NCBI GenBank assembly: GCA_964542535.1 | Contig: CAZIUE010000014.1 | Location: forward strand, 1 to 64,000 | DNA from: Pseudopelobacter sp964542535 | Lineage (GTDB): Bacteria > Desulfobacterota > Desulfuromonadia > Geobacterales > Pseudopelobacteraceae | Length of the DNA: 64,000 bases | Direction of reading: 5' to 3' | In this document: positions 24,901 to 32,442 of the stretch, piece after piece | Numbering within the stretch: the first letter of the stretch is position 1 | Layout of the letters: each line of letters begins with the position of its first letter | Made by a program: the position numbers and the translations under genes | Notes under the pieces: model-generated | Databases searched by the model: none | Seen by the model: only the letters and a program-made list of their open reading frames with translations | Told to the model about the DNA's origin: nothing

Positions 24901-27900
24901 AGACAACGTCCCATCCCCGCGCCCTGGCCCTGGTGGCCCGCAACCGGGACGAGCTTACGGCCCTGATCGAACGGGGCCAGGAGCTGCTGGCCGGGGGTGA
25001 CTCGGCATCCCGGTTCCCCCCCCTGCCTCCCCTCCACGACCGGTTGTTCTATTCCCCCGCCCCCCTGGGGCTGAAGGGGAAGCTGGCTTTCGTGTTCCCC
25101 GGCTCCGGCAACCACTACCCGGGCATGGGCATGGAGCTCTCCTGCCGCTGGCCGGAAGTCCTGCGCACCCAGGATGAGGACAACCTCTACCTGCGCAGCC
25201 AGTTTCAGCCGGAACGTTTCTGGAACGGCGCTCCTTCGGACGAGATCGACGACGACCACCGGGCGGTGCTCTTCGGCCAGGTGGCCATCGGCTGCCTGGC
25301 CAGCGACCTGGTGCGCGGCTTCGGCGTGGAGCCCCAGGCAGCCATCGGCTACAGCCTGGGGGAATCGGCGGCCCTGTTCGCCCTGGGGGCCTGGCACGAC
25401 CGGGACGCCATGCTCAGCCGCATGCACAACTCCACCCTGTTCACCCGCGACCTGGCCGGAGAGTGCCGGGCGGCCCGGAGCGCCTGGGGCCTGCCCGAGG
25501 GAAGCCCGGTCCGGTGGAGCATCGGCGTGCTGGCAGCACCGGCAACGGAACTGCGCGCAGCCCTGGAGGGGGTGGAACGGGTCTACCTGCTGATCATCAA
25601 CAGTCCCGATGAATGCGTGATCGGCGGCGACGCCGAGGGGGTGAGAGCAGTGGTAGAGCGGGTCGGACGCCCCTTCTTCCCCCTGCGCGGGGTAACCACG
25701 GTCCACTGCCCGGTGGCCCGGGAGGTGGCCGACCCCTACCGCCGGCTGCACCTGTTCCCCACCACCCCGCCCCCAGGGGTGCGCTTCTACAGCGGCGCCA
25801 GGAACCGGGCCTACGAGCCCAACCGGGAGAGCGCCGCCGATTCGATCCTGGCCCAGGCTCTGGAGGGGATCGACTTCCCCGCCACCATCCGGCAGGCCTA
25901 CGACGACGGGGTCCGGTTGTTCCTGGAGATGGGACCGGGCAGCTCATGCAGCAGGATGATCGGCCGCATCCTGGAGGGGCATCCCCACCTGGCCCGCTCC
26001 CTCTGCCACCAGGGACAGGACCCGGTTTCCGGGCTGATCCGACTGCTGGCCCAGCTGACCGCGGAACGGGTGCCCCTGGACCTGTCCCCCCTCTTCGCCA
26101 CGGCAACCGTCGGTCCTCTGGAGATCCGGCGCGCCACCCTGATGCGGGTCCCCTGCGGGGGGACTCCCTTCCAGCCGGCCCTGCCGCAACGCCGCGGCCA
26201 GCCGTTCGTGACGGACCAGGTCCCTGCTCCCGCTGCCGTCCCCCTCCCAAGGGGAGGATGGAGCGGGGATGGGGCCACGGAAGCAGCGGAGCCCCCACAC
26301 CGTTCCCCACTCCCCGGGGGAGCGGGAGACGGATTCCGCCCCCAACGGGAATCGGGGGAGCCGGTGCTCCATGACCGGGTCATCCGCGACTTCGCCGCCT
26401 CACAGCAGGCCCACGTCAGGGCTCATGAGGCCTACCTGCGCGTATCCGAGAACCTGACCGGCGGCATGCTCCAGGCCCTGCGGCTCCAGGCGGCCCTGAC
26501 CCGGGTCCTGGGGGACGACCTGCCGGCCTCTCTCCCGGAACAGTCCCCCCCCCATCCCGTCCTCCCCACGGAAGGGGGAGGAGCAGTGGCCACCCCCTAC
26601 CCGGCGGCACCGGCCGTTCCCTGCGTCTTCGCCCGGGAGATGTGCCTGGAGTTCGCCCGGGGGAGCGTGGGGCGGATGCTGGGCCCCGAGTTCGCCCCGG
26701 TGGACGGTTTTCCCACCCGGGTGCGACTGCCGGACGAGCCGCTGATGCTGGTGGACCGCATCACTGCCCTGGAGGGGGAGCCGCGCTCCATGACCCACGG
26801 CCGGGTGGTGACCGAGCACGACATCCTGGCCGATGCCTGGTACCTGGACGGCGGCCGCATACCCACCTGCATCGCCGTGGAGGCCGGCCAGGCCGACCTC
26901 TTCCTCTCCGGCTACCTGGGGATCGACTTCATCACCCGCGGCCAGGCGGTCTACCGCCTGCTGGACGCGGTGGTCACCTTCCACCGCCCGCTGCCAACGG
27001 CCGGGGAGACCATCCGCTACGACATCCGCATCGAGCGTTTCTTCCGCCAGGGGGATACCTGGCTGTTCCGCTTCCGCTTCGACGCCACCGTGGGGGGGGA
27101 GCCGCTCATGACCATGCGGGACGGCTGCGCCGGCTTCTTCACCAGCCGGGAGCTGGATGCGGGCAAGGGGATCGTTCGGCCTGCCGTCGACCCGCGCCCC
27201 ACCCGGGGGGAGCTGCCGGACGACTGGAGGGAACTGGTCCCCCTGGCTCGGGAAGGGTACGACGCCGGGCAACTGGACCGCCTGCGCCAGGGAGATCTGG
27301 CCGGCTGCTTCGGCCCGGAGTTCTCCCGCCTCAGCCTGAAGCGCCCCCTGACCATCCCCGGTGGGGCCATGCGGCTGGTGCACCGGGTGCGGGAGATCGA
27401 CCCCACCGGCGGACGCTACGGCCTCGGCCAGATCATCGCCGAGGCGGATATCCATCCCGACGACTGGTTCATCACCTGCCACTTCGTGGACGACCGGGTC
27501 ATGCCCGGAACCCTCATGTACGAATGCTGCCTGCACACCCTGCGCATCCTGCTGCTGCGCAGGGGATGGGTGGCGGAGGACGGTACGGCAGCCTGGGAGC
27601 CGCTCCCCGGCGTCAACAGCCGCCTGCGCTGCCGCGGTCAGGTACTGGAGAGCACTCAGGTGGTCACCTACGAGGTGGCCATCCGCCGGCTGGGCTTTGG
27701 TCCGGAACCGTTCGCCATCGCCGACGCCCTGATGTACGCCGACGGCAAGCCGATCGTGGAGATCGGCGACATGTCGGTGCGCCTGACCGGCACCAGCCGG
27801 GAAGCGCTGGAGCAGCTCTGGCAGGGGACGACAGGTTCCCGGTTCCTCCCTCCCCTTCAAGGGGAGAGTCGGGGTGGGAATGGGGTCGATGATGTCCGCA

Positions 27901-28985
27901 GGCCGGCCATCCACACCAAGGAGCAGATCCTGGCCTTCAGCAACGGCAACCCCTCCGAGGGATTCGGCGAGCCGTACCGGATCTTCGACCACGAGCGGAG
28001 GATCGCTCGGCTCCCCGGTCCACCGTTCCAGTTCATGGACCGGATCACCGCCGTGGAGGGGGAACCATGGCGCATGGTCCCCGGTCCCCGGGTGGAGGCC
28101 CAGTACGACATTCCGGCCGATGCCTGGTACTTCGCCGCCGAGCGCCAGAACCGCATGCCCTTCGCCGTGCTCCTGGAGGCGGCCCTGCAACCCTGCGGCT
28201 GGCTGGCCGCCTACGTGGGATCAGCCCTCACCTCTCCCACCGACATCTCCTTCCGCAACCTGGGGGGAAATGCGGTCCGGCACCGGGACGTCACGCCGGA
28301 GAGCGGCACCCTGACCATGGCCGCGACTCTGAGAAAGGTGGCCACCAGCGGCGGCATGATCATCCAGGAGTACGACTTCTCCGTTACCGACGGCCGGGGG
28401 ATGGTCTACGACGGGGAGACCATGTTCGGCTTCTTCTCCCGGGAAGCCCTGGCCTCCCAGGTGGGAATCCGTGACGCCGCCCCCTATCTCCCCACCCCCG
28501 GGGAAGAGCAGCGCGGCCTGAGCCGGGATTTCCCCGACCATCCCCCCTTTCCGGAGCCCAGGCTGCGCATGATCGACCGCATCGAGCTGTTCGTCCCGGA
28601 CGGAGGACCGGCCGGGCTGGGGTACCTGCGGGGGATCAAGGAGGTGGACCCGGAGGAGTGGTTCTTCACGGCCCACTTCTACCAGGACCCGGTCACCCCC
28701 GGTTCCCTGGGACTGGAGTCGTTCCTGCAGCTGGTCAAGTTCGTTGCGGTGGAGCGCTGGGGCTGGCAGGCGGGATCGGTTCTGAGTCCCGCGGCCCCGG
28801 GCCATGGTCACCGCTGGCTCTATCGGGGACAGGTGGTGCCGACCGACAGCCGGGTGACGGTGGAAGCCTGGATTACGGCCCGTGACGACGAACAACGCCT
28901 GCTCAGGGCGGACGGCCTGCTCTCCGTGGACGGCCGCCCCATCTACCAGATGAACGATTTCACCCTCGCCATGGAGCGTCCCTGA
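21933..28985 (+). CDS. pfaC: PfaC-type multidomain synthase (KS-CLF-AT-4 x FabA-like hotdog)
   Basis: 2350 residues, two bases after pfaA. Domains: KS (5-450; C192 in DAACASS), chain-length factor (470-930; the nucleophile site reads LAGEENSG, so no cysteine, as in CLFs), AT (1045-1390; S1141 in GYSLGE), then four FabA-like hotdogs (about 1560-1740, 1790-1965, 1985-2180, 2195-2350). Hotdogs 2 and 4 keep the catalytic-His motif (CHFVDDRVMPG, AHFYQDPVTPG); 1 and 3 lack it, so they form two double-hotdog dehydratases. The AT fused here replaces the separate PfaB of Shewanella; the C-terminal acyltransferase I recall from myxobacterial Pfa3 is absent. Three GC-rich palindromic repeats lie in linkers (see repeats). 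Confidence 0.9.
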   Translation: MHQFSSIAIVGIGGIFPDAPDLARFWDNIRMARSASRVAPEGRWQLPVEQAYHPEVGRPDQVYSRHGCFIDQIPSAAGLEGLAPGFLLPEGIDPLFHLAIHAGKQAFDDGVTEPLDRSRIGVIIGNLALPSEASSRLARQWLGRTFEEKLLGHAAAGETVNPLNRYVAGLPAGMLASALGLGGTRFTLDAACASSLYAIRLACDELLSGRADAMLSGGISRPDPLYTQMGFSQLRALSRRGICSPFDASGDGLVVGEGAGIFLLKRIEDALAQGDRIYGVIRGIGLTNDVGGSLLAPLSEGQLRAMRAAYARAGWEPSDVDLIECHATGTQVGDATEVASLRELWGPAHPGGNGCVIGSIKSNIGHLLTAAGAAALTKVLLAMAEEELPPTANFSSPQPGMDLDNSPFRVLSTALPWERRGKGIPRRAAVSAFGFGGINAHLLVEEWLPESGRPRPGRHEQKPKPRPAVAVVGMDARFGPWQSLRSFQERVLGGGPGTLPTPPTKWWGAPESAWFREQGLGAPPFNGFYLDELAVATDRFRIPPREMEEMLPQQLLMLSSAAAAMDDAGLGREDNLRSGVFIGIALDLNSTTFSVRWSLAGQAPDWARELGRELSEEELADWIARLRDDACPPLTANRTMGALGNIVASRIAREFRVGGPSFALAGEENSGIRSLETALRMLQAGEIDRALVGAVDLAGDLRSVLGRHAHSPFSASGRGLPFDQRADGTLVGEGAACLVLKRLEDAERDGDRIYAVIRGIGSSGGEIVAPGRESYYRALERAYGEAGIDPATVGYLEAHASGLPEEDRMEAASLAGFFGTAPTDDAPPRRERSCAVSSVAADIGQCGAASGLASLVRACLALYQEIIPPCRGLETPCDELALPGPLHLPRAPRYWLRNRGEGPRRAGVSVFGTDGGCGHVVLEGWDNQPQRFETERLAPLGPGSECLFTLSGEGPTELARGLALLHQRAAHVADDGIGNLAREWHQRTPETTSHPRALALVARNRDELTALIERGQELLAGGDSASRFPPLPPLHDRLFYSPAPLGLKGKLAFVFPGSGNHYPGMGMELSCRWPEVLRTQDEDNLYLRSQFQPERFWNGAPSDEIDDDHRAVLFGQVAIGCLASDLVRGFGVEPQAAIGYSLGESAALFALGAWHDRDAMLSRMHNSTLFTRDLAGECRAARSAWGLPEGSPVRWSIGVLAAPATELRAALEGVERVYLLIINSPDECVIGGDAEGVRAVVERVGRPFFPLRGVTTVHCPVAREVADPYRRLHLFPTTPPPGVRFYSGARNRAYEPNRESAADSILAQALEGIDFPATIRQAYDDGVRLFLEMGPGSSCSRMIGRILEGHPHLARSLCHQGQDPVSGLIRLLAQLTAERVPLDLSPLFATATVGPLEIRRATLMRVPCGGTPFQPALPQRRGQPFVTDQVPAPAAVPLPRGGWSGDGATEAAEPPHRSPLPGGAGDGFRPQRESGEPVLHDRVIRDFAASQQAHVRAHEAYLRVSENLTGGMLQALRLQAALTRVLGDDLPASLPEQSPPHPVLPTEGGGAVATPYPAAPAVPCVFAREMCLEFARGSVGRMLGPEFAPVDGFPTRVRLPDEPLMLVDRITALEGEPRSMTHGRVVTEHDILADAWYLDGGRIPTCIAVEAGQADLFLSGYLGIDFITRGQAVYRLLDAVVTFHRPLPTAGETIRYDIRIERFFRQGDTWLFRFRFDATVGGEPLMTMRDGCAGFFTSRELDAGKGIVRPAVDPRPTRGELPDDWRELVPLAREGYDAGQLDRLRQGDLAGCFGPEFSRLSLKRPLTIPGGAMRLVHRVREIDPTGGRYGLGQIIAEADIHPDDWFITCHFVDDRVMPGTLMYECCLHTLRILLLRRGWVAEDGTAAWEPLPGVNSRLRCRGQVLESTQVVTYEVAIRRLGFGPEPFAIADALMYADGKPIVEIGDMSVRLTGTSREALEQLWQGTTGSRFLPPLQGESRGGNGVDDVRRPAIHTKEQILAFSNGNPSEGFGEPYRIFDHERRIARLPGPPFQFMDRITAVEGEPWRMVPGPRVEAQYDIPADAWYFAAERQNRMPFAVLLEAALQPCGWLAAYVGSALTSPTDISFRNLGGNAVRHRDVTPESGTLTMAATLRKVATSGGMIIQEYDFSVTDGRGMVYDGETMFGFFSREALASQVGIRDAAPYLPTPGEEQRGLSRDFPDHPPFPEPRLRMIDRIELFVPDGGPAGLGYLRGIKEVDPEEWFFTAHFYQDPVTPGSLGLESFLQLVKFVAVERWGWQAGSVLSPAAPGHGHRWLYRGQVVPTDSRVTVEAWITARDDEQRLLRADGLLSVDGRPIYQMNDFTLAMERP
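26239..26278 (+). repeat. In-frame palindromic repeat A in pfaC
   Basis: Stem CCTCCC (26243-26248) with GGGAGG (26252-26257), followed by the arm GGAGCGGGGATGGGG. It encodes about residues 1436-1449 of PfaC, in the AT-DH linker. Same family as copies B, C and D. Confidence 0.65.
26546..26583 (-). repeat. In-frame palindromic repeat B in pfaC
   Basis: Opposite orientation to copy A: the arm CCCCATCCC precedes the stem CCTCCCC (26561-26567) with GGGGAGG (26575-26581). Encodes about residues 1539-1550, just before the first hotdog domain. Confidence 0.6.
27845..27887 (+). repeat. In-frame palindromic repeat C in pfaC
   Basis: Perfect stem CTCCCCTT (27850-27857) with AAGGGGAG (27859-27866), then arm GGGGTGGGAATGGGG. 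Encodes about residues 1971-1985, in the linker between hotdogs 2 and 3. Confidence 0.75.
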
Positions 28986-29015
28986 TTCCGGTTTCACATC
29001 AATAGATGACCTGAA

Positions 29016-29176
29016 TAGCACTAATCTTCAGCTGGGCTGAATTCAACGTTCCCCCCTTTGAAAAAGGGGGGCTGGGGGGGATTTATCGGCGGTGGCATCA
29101 GAGGCAAATCCCCCTAAATCCCCCTTTTCAAAGGGGGACTTTGCGCGGCATTGGTGCCGGCTTAAGATTAGTACTA
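29016..29176. repeat. MITE-like 160-base imperfect palindrome
   Basis: Outer arms pair: about 29016-29037 (containing CACTAATCTTCAGC) with 29156-29176 (containing GGCTTAAGATTAGTA). Inner arms pair: the CCCCCCTTTGAAAAAGGGGG block at 29050-29070 plus GGGGGGATTT with the inverted AAATCCCCC and CCCCCTTTTCAAAGGGGG blocks at 29106-29138. No transposase; looks like a non-autonomous mobile repeat. Confidence 0.7.
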
Positions 29177-29205
29177 AGTTTCGGGTTGAATTTGAAATGG
29201 AATAA

Positions 29206-29230
29206 GGCCTCCGGCAGGCCACCCTTTTTT
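29206..29230 (+). terminator. Weak terminator-like hairpin before oleA
   Basis: Stem GGCCT (29206-29210) with AGGCC (29216-29220), then ACCC and six T. The short stem and displaced T run make it a weak candidate for ending pfa transcription. Confidence 0.35.
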
Positions 29231-29241
29231 GAGAGGCAGCA

Positions 29242-30285
29242 ATGAAATATCAAAGAGTTACCTTAGAGGCCTTTGGGTATCAGCTGGCGCCGGTGGTGAT
29301 CTCCACCAGCGACCTGGAGGCGCGCCTGGAGCCGCTCTACCGGCAGCTCCACATCGCTCCGGGGCAACTGCAAGCCATGACCGGCATCCGCGAGCGCCGC
29401 TGGTGGGAGCCCGGCTATCCCCTCTCCCAGGGGGCCATCGCGGCGGGGAAAAAAGCCCTGGCGGCCAGCGCCGTCCCGGCCGACCAGATCGGCGCCCTGG
29501 TCTACGCCGGGGTCTGCCGGGAGCAGTTCGAGCCCGCCACCGCCTGTCGCGTGGCCCACGGCCTGGAGATCAACGGCCAGGCAGCGGTGTTCGACATCTC
29601 CAACGCCTGCCTGGGAGTGCTGAACGGCATCCTGGACCTGGCCAACCGCATCGAGTTGGGGCAGATCAGGGCCGGCATGGTGGTCTCCTGCGAGAGCGCC
29701 CGGGAGATCAACGAGATCATGATCGAGCGCATGCTGAAGGAACGGCGCATGGACCACTTCGCCTCGTCCCTGGCCACCCTGACCGGCGGTTCCGGGGCGG
29801 TGGCGGTGCTGCTCACCGACGGCTCCTTCTCCGGGGATAAGCGGCGCAGGCTGCTGGGCGGGGTCTCCCTGGCCGCGCCGGAGCACCACCGGCTCTGCCT
29901 GTGGGGAATGGTCCCGGACGCCGGCGGCGGCTACCAGCAGGTCATGGCCACCGACGGGGTCAACGTCATGAACCACGGGGTTGAACTGGGCAAACGCACC
30001 TGGAACGCCTTCCTCCGCCACCTGGGGTGGAGCGCGGAACAGGTGGACCAGGTGATCTGCCACCAGGTCGGTTCTGCCCACCAGAGCGCCATCCTGGCGG
30101 CCCTGGGCCTTTCCGACGACCGCGATTTCACTACCTACGAGTACCTGGGAAACATGGGCACGGTTTCCCTGCCGCTGACCGCTGCCCTGGCTGCCGAGCG
30201 GGACATCCTGCTCCCCGGCGACCGGGTGGCGCTGCTGGGCATCGGCAGCGGCCTGAACTGCCTGATGCTGGGAGTGGAGTGGTGA
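29242..30285 (+). CDS. oleA: OleA, acyl-CoA/ACP head-to-head condensing thiolase
   Basis: 347 residues, thiolase/KAS III fold. Catalytic residues line up with characterised Xanthomonas OleA by spacing: E97 (VCREQFEPATACRVAHG, the glutamate reaching into the partner active site), nucleophile C123 (SNACLGVLNG), H274 (CHQVGSAH) and N304 (EYLGNMGTVS). The E-to-C (26) and H-to-N (30) distances equal those I know for OleA (E117-C143, H285-N315). OleA joins two activated fatty acyl chains to a 2-alkyl-3-ketoacid. GAGAGG precedes the ATG. It overlaps oleB by three bases and follows pfaC on the same strand. Confidence 0.95.
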   Translation: MKYQRVTLEAFGYQLAPVVISTSDLEARLEPLYRQLHIAPGQLQAMTGIRERRWWEPGYPLSQGAIAAGKKALAASAVPADQIGALVYAGVCREQFEPATACRVAHGLEINGQAAVFDISNACLGVLNGILDLANRIELGQIRAGMVVSCESAREINEIMIERMLKERRMDHFASSLATLTGGSGAVAVLLTDGSFSGDKRRRLLGGVSLAAPEHHRLCLWGMVPDAGGGYQQVMATDGVNVMNHGVELGKRTWNAFLRHLGWSAEQVDQVICHQVGSAHQSAILAALGLSDDRDFTTYEYLGNMGTVSLPLTAALAAERDILLPGDRVALLGIGSGLNCLMLGVEW

Positions 30286-31169
30286 GCGATCTCCTGAAAG
30301 ACCACTACCCCTTCGAGAGCCGCTCTCTTGACCTGGACGGCCTGGCCTACCACTACCTGGACGAGGGGAACGGCCCGCCGGTGGTCATGCTGCACGGCAA
30401 TCCCAGCTGGTCGTTCTATTACCGCGACCTGGTCCGGGAACTCTCCGCAAGCTGTCGCTGCATCGTCCCGGACCACATCGGCTGCGGCCTGTCGGACAAA
30501 CCGGAGGATGGACGCTACGACTACACCCTGGCCCGACGGGTGGAAGACCTGGAACGGTTGCTGGATCAGCTGAACCTCACCGATGGCATCAGCCTGGTGC
30601 TCCACGACTGGGGCGGCATGATCGGCATGGCCTATGCCCTGCGCCACCCGGAACGCATCCGCCGGCTGGTGGTGATGAACACCGCGGCCTTCCACCTCCC
30701 CCAGGGCAAGCGGTTCCCCCTGGCGCTCAGGATCTGCCGCGATACCCGGCTGGGGGCCCTGCTGGTGCGCGGCTTCAACGCCTTCAGCCTGGCGGCCTCC
30801 TTCGTGGGGTGCACACGGAATCCGTTGTCCCGAGAGCTGCGCCGACTCTACCGCCTCCCCTACGGCAGCTGGAACGACCGCATCGCCACCCTGCGCTTCG
30901 TCCAGGACATCCCGCTCGCCCCCGGCGACCGCTGCTTCGAACTGGTAAGCGCCGTGGAACAGGGGCTGGAGCGTTTCCGGAACCTGCCGCTGCTCCTCCT
31001 CTGGGGGGAGCGGGACTTCGTCTTCGACCGCCACTTCCTGGCGGAGTGGCGGCGCCGTTTCCCGGAAGCCGAGGTGCATTCCTTTGCCGACGCTGGCCAC
31101 TACGTCCTCGAGGACGCGAGGGACGAGGCGCTTCCCCTCATCACCGAGTTTCTGCGGCGCAGCCGGTGA
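30282..31169 (+). CDS. oleB: OleB, beta-lactone decarboxylase (alpha/beta hydrolase)
   Basis: 295 residues. Haloalkane-dehalogenase-like alpha/beta hydrolase: oxyanion motif HGNPSW (38-43), nucleophile D109 in LHDWGG, catalytic H273 in DAGHYV. An Asp nucleophile instead of Ser marks the OleB/dehalogenase group; in Ole clusters this enzyme splits the cis-beta-lactone into CO2 and cis-olefin. The GTG start overlaps the oleA stop (GTGA) with GGAGTGGAG just upstream, so the two are translationally coupled. Confidence 0.92.
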   Translation: MSDLLKDHYPFESRSLDLDGLAYHYLDEGNGPPVVMLHGNPSWSFYYRDLVRELSASCRCIVPDHIGCGLSDKPEDGRYDYTLARRVEDLERLLDQLNLTDGISLVLHDWGGMIGMAYALRHPERIRRLVVMNTAAFHLPQGKRFPLALRICRDTRLGALLVRGFNAFSLAASFVGCTRNPLSRELRRLYRLPYGSWNDRIATLRFVQDIPLAPGDRCFELVSAVEQGLERFRNLPLLLLWGERDFVFDRHFLAEWRRRFPEAEVHSFADAGHYVLEDARDEALPLITEFLRRSR

Positions 31170-31232
31170 ATCGCGCTCCCGTCCCCTTGGGCAGGGGTGC
31201 GGGACAATCTTTTCAGGCAGGAGACGAGGATC

Positions 31233-31817
31233 ATGGTCAACAGTACAAAAGTTGCGGACGACATCTTCATGGTACCCTGGGACCAGGGCAACGGCGTGAT
31301 CAGGCGCGAGGCCTGGCTGTCTTCGGACGGCGCGGTTCGCCGCTACCAGCTGGCCTATCTGAACCAGGACATCTGCGCAGGGGACAACGGACGGGTGCTG
31401 GGGCTGGAGTACGACGGCGGAGAACTGAGGGAGTATCGCATGGGAACGCACGCGTCCAGAGCCTTCGACTCCCTGGAAGAGCTGGAACGGCACTTCGACC
31501 GGAGCTGGAACGAGCTCCCCCGGCCCAGCGATCCCCCCACCGGCAGGGGCGCCGGCCAGACGCTCCCACCCGATGACCAGGGGGAGTACGCGGAAACCCG
31601 GAGGATGAAGCTGAGCATCACCAAGGGTGCTGCCGCGGATTTCTTCCGCCGGGGGAGGGAGCTGGCCGCCATGCTGGACCGGGGAGAACGCCCCGAACCG
31701 CACAAGGTGATCATGTACGGCTCCCGCATGGACCTGTGCTATACCCAGAAGCCCAAGACGGAATGGGCCAGCCTGCGCGAAAGGTTGGCCGCGGGGGAGA
31801 CAACGGCGTTCGAATAA
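31233..31817 (+). CDS. Unknown two-part soluble protein
   Basis: 194 residues, soluble, starting at ATG 31233 with GACGAGGA upstream. The first half (about 1-100) has RREAWLSSDGAVRRYQLAYLNQDICAGDNGRVLGLEYDGG and an F..LEELERHFDRSW helix. This recalls small toxin-like DUFs (DUF6516/DUF7718 style) with a GDNGRVLG motif. The second half (MKLSITKGAAADFFRRGRELAAMLDRGERPEPHKV) recalls the N-terminus of antitoxins usually encoded next to them. If right, this is a fused or decayed toxin-antitoxin pair; this is only an impression. It is 63 bases after oleB, ends at a strong terminator, and its role with oleAB is unknown. Confidence 0.6.
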   Translation: MVNSTKVADDIFMVPWDQGNGVIRREAWLSSDGAVRRYQLAYLNQDICAGDNGRVLGLEYDGGELREYRMGTHASRAFDSLEELERHFDRSWNELPRPSDPPTGRGAGQTLPPDDQGEYAETRRMKLSITKGAAADFFRRGRELAAMLDRGERPEPHKVIMYGSRMDLCYTQKPKTEWASLRERLAAGETTAFE

Positions 31818-31841
31818 TCCGGAGGGTAGCTATTGCACGTA

Positions 31842-31880
31842 AAAAGAGCAGGGCGGCCAGACGACCGCCCTGCTCTTTAT
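31842..31880. terminator. Bidirectional terminator between the Ole block and cheW
   Basis: Perfect 12-bp stem AGAGCAGGGCGG (31845-31856) with CCGCCCTGCTCT (31865-31876), flanked by AAAAA on the left and TTTATT on the right. Serves both converging transcripts. Confidence 0.9.
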
Positions 31881-31931
31881 TCATGCTTCATCACGGCTGC
31901 AGCCACACCCGGCCTTGGACGCGGACATCCG

Positions 31932-32429
31932 TCAGAAACTCTCCAGCAGCTGCGCCTCTTGCCCGCCGAACAGCCTGTCCAGGTCCAGCACGATCAGCAG
32001 CCGCTCGGCGTGGTTGATGACGCCGTTGATGCACTCCTGGGCCATGGCTCCCTGGGATACGGTCGGGGGAGGCTGGATATCGGCTGCCGCGACACGCAGC
32101 ACCTCGGCAACCGCGTCAACCACGAATCCGGTGGTTCCCTCTCCCACCTCCATGACCAGAATCCGCCTGCGGTGGTCAGCCTCGCCGTCGCACATGCCGA
32201 AGCGCCGACGCAGGGAGATGATCGGCAGCACCGCGCCGCGCAGGTTGATGATACCGTCCACGTACCCGGGCGTATTGGGCATGCTGGTGATCTGGGGCAT
32301 GCGGATGATCTCCCGTACCTTCATTACGTCAACCCCGTACTCCTCGCCCCCCAGTTCAAAACTGACCAGCTGGATCAGCTCCCGGGAGGCACCAGTACTC
32401 TCCCCTACAACCGATGGCAGGTTGCTCAT
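31932..32429 (-). CDS. cheW: Chemotaxis coupling protein CheW
   Basis: 165 residues, a single CheW fold: LVSFELGGEEYGVDVMKVREIIRM, TPGYVDGIINLRGAVLPIISLRRRFG and GFVVDAVAEVLRV are standard. It bridges receptor tips to CheA. It follows mcp after 13 bases on the same strand and ends at the shared terminator. The CheA at 5.1 kb lacks P2 and is one possible partner; whether the two belong to one array cannot be told from sequence. Confidence 0.94.
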   Translation of the reverse strand: MSNLPSVVGESTGASRELIQLVSFELGGEEYGVDVMKVREIIRMPQITSMPNTPGYVDGIINLRGAVLPIISLRRRFGMCDGEADHRRRILVMEVGEGTTGFVVDAVAEVLRVAAADIQPPPTVSQGAMAQECINGVINHAERLLIVLDLDRLFGGQEAQLLESF

Positions 32430-32442
32430 GGCGACGCTCCTC

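Larger units (their letters stand above)
28986..29241. other. pfaC-oleA intergenic region
   Basis: 256 bases filled mostly by a large palindromic element (29016-29176) and a weak terminator-like hairpin at 29206-29230. No convincing sigma-70 promoter for oleA was recognised. Confidence 0.6.
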
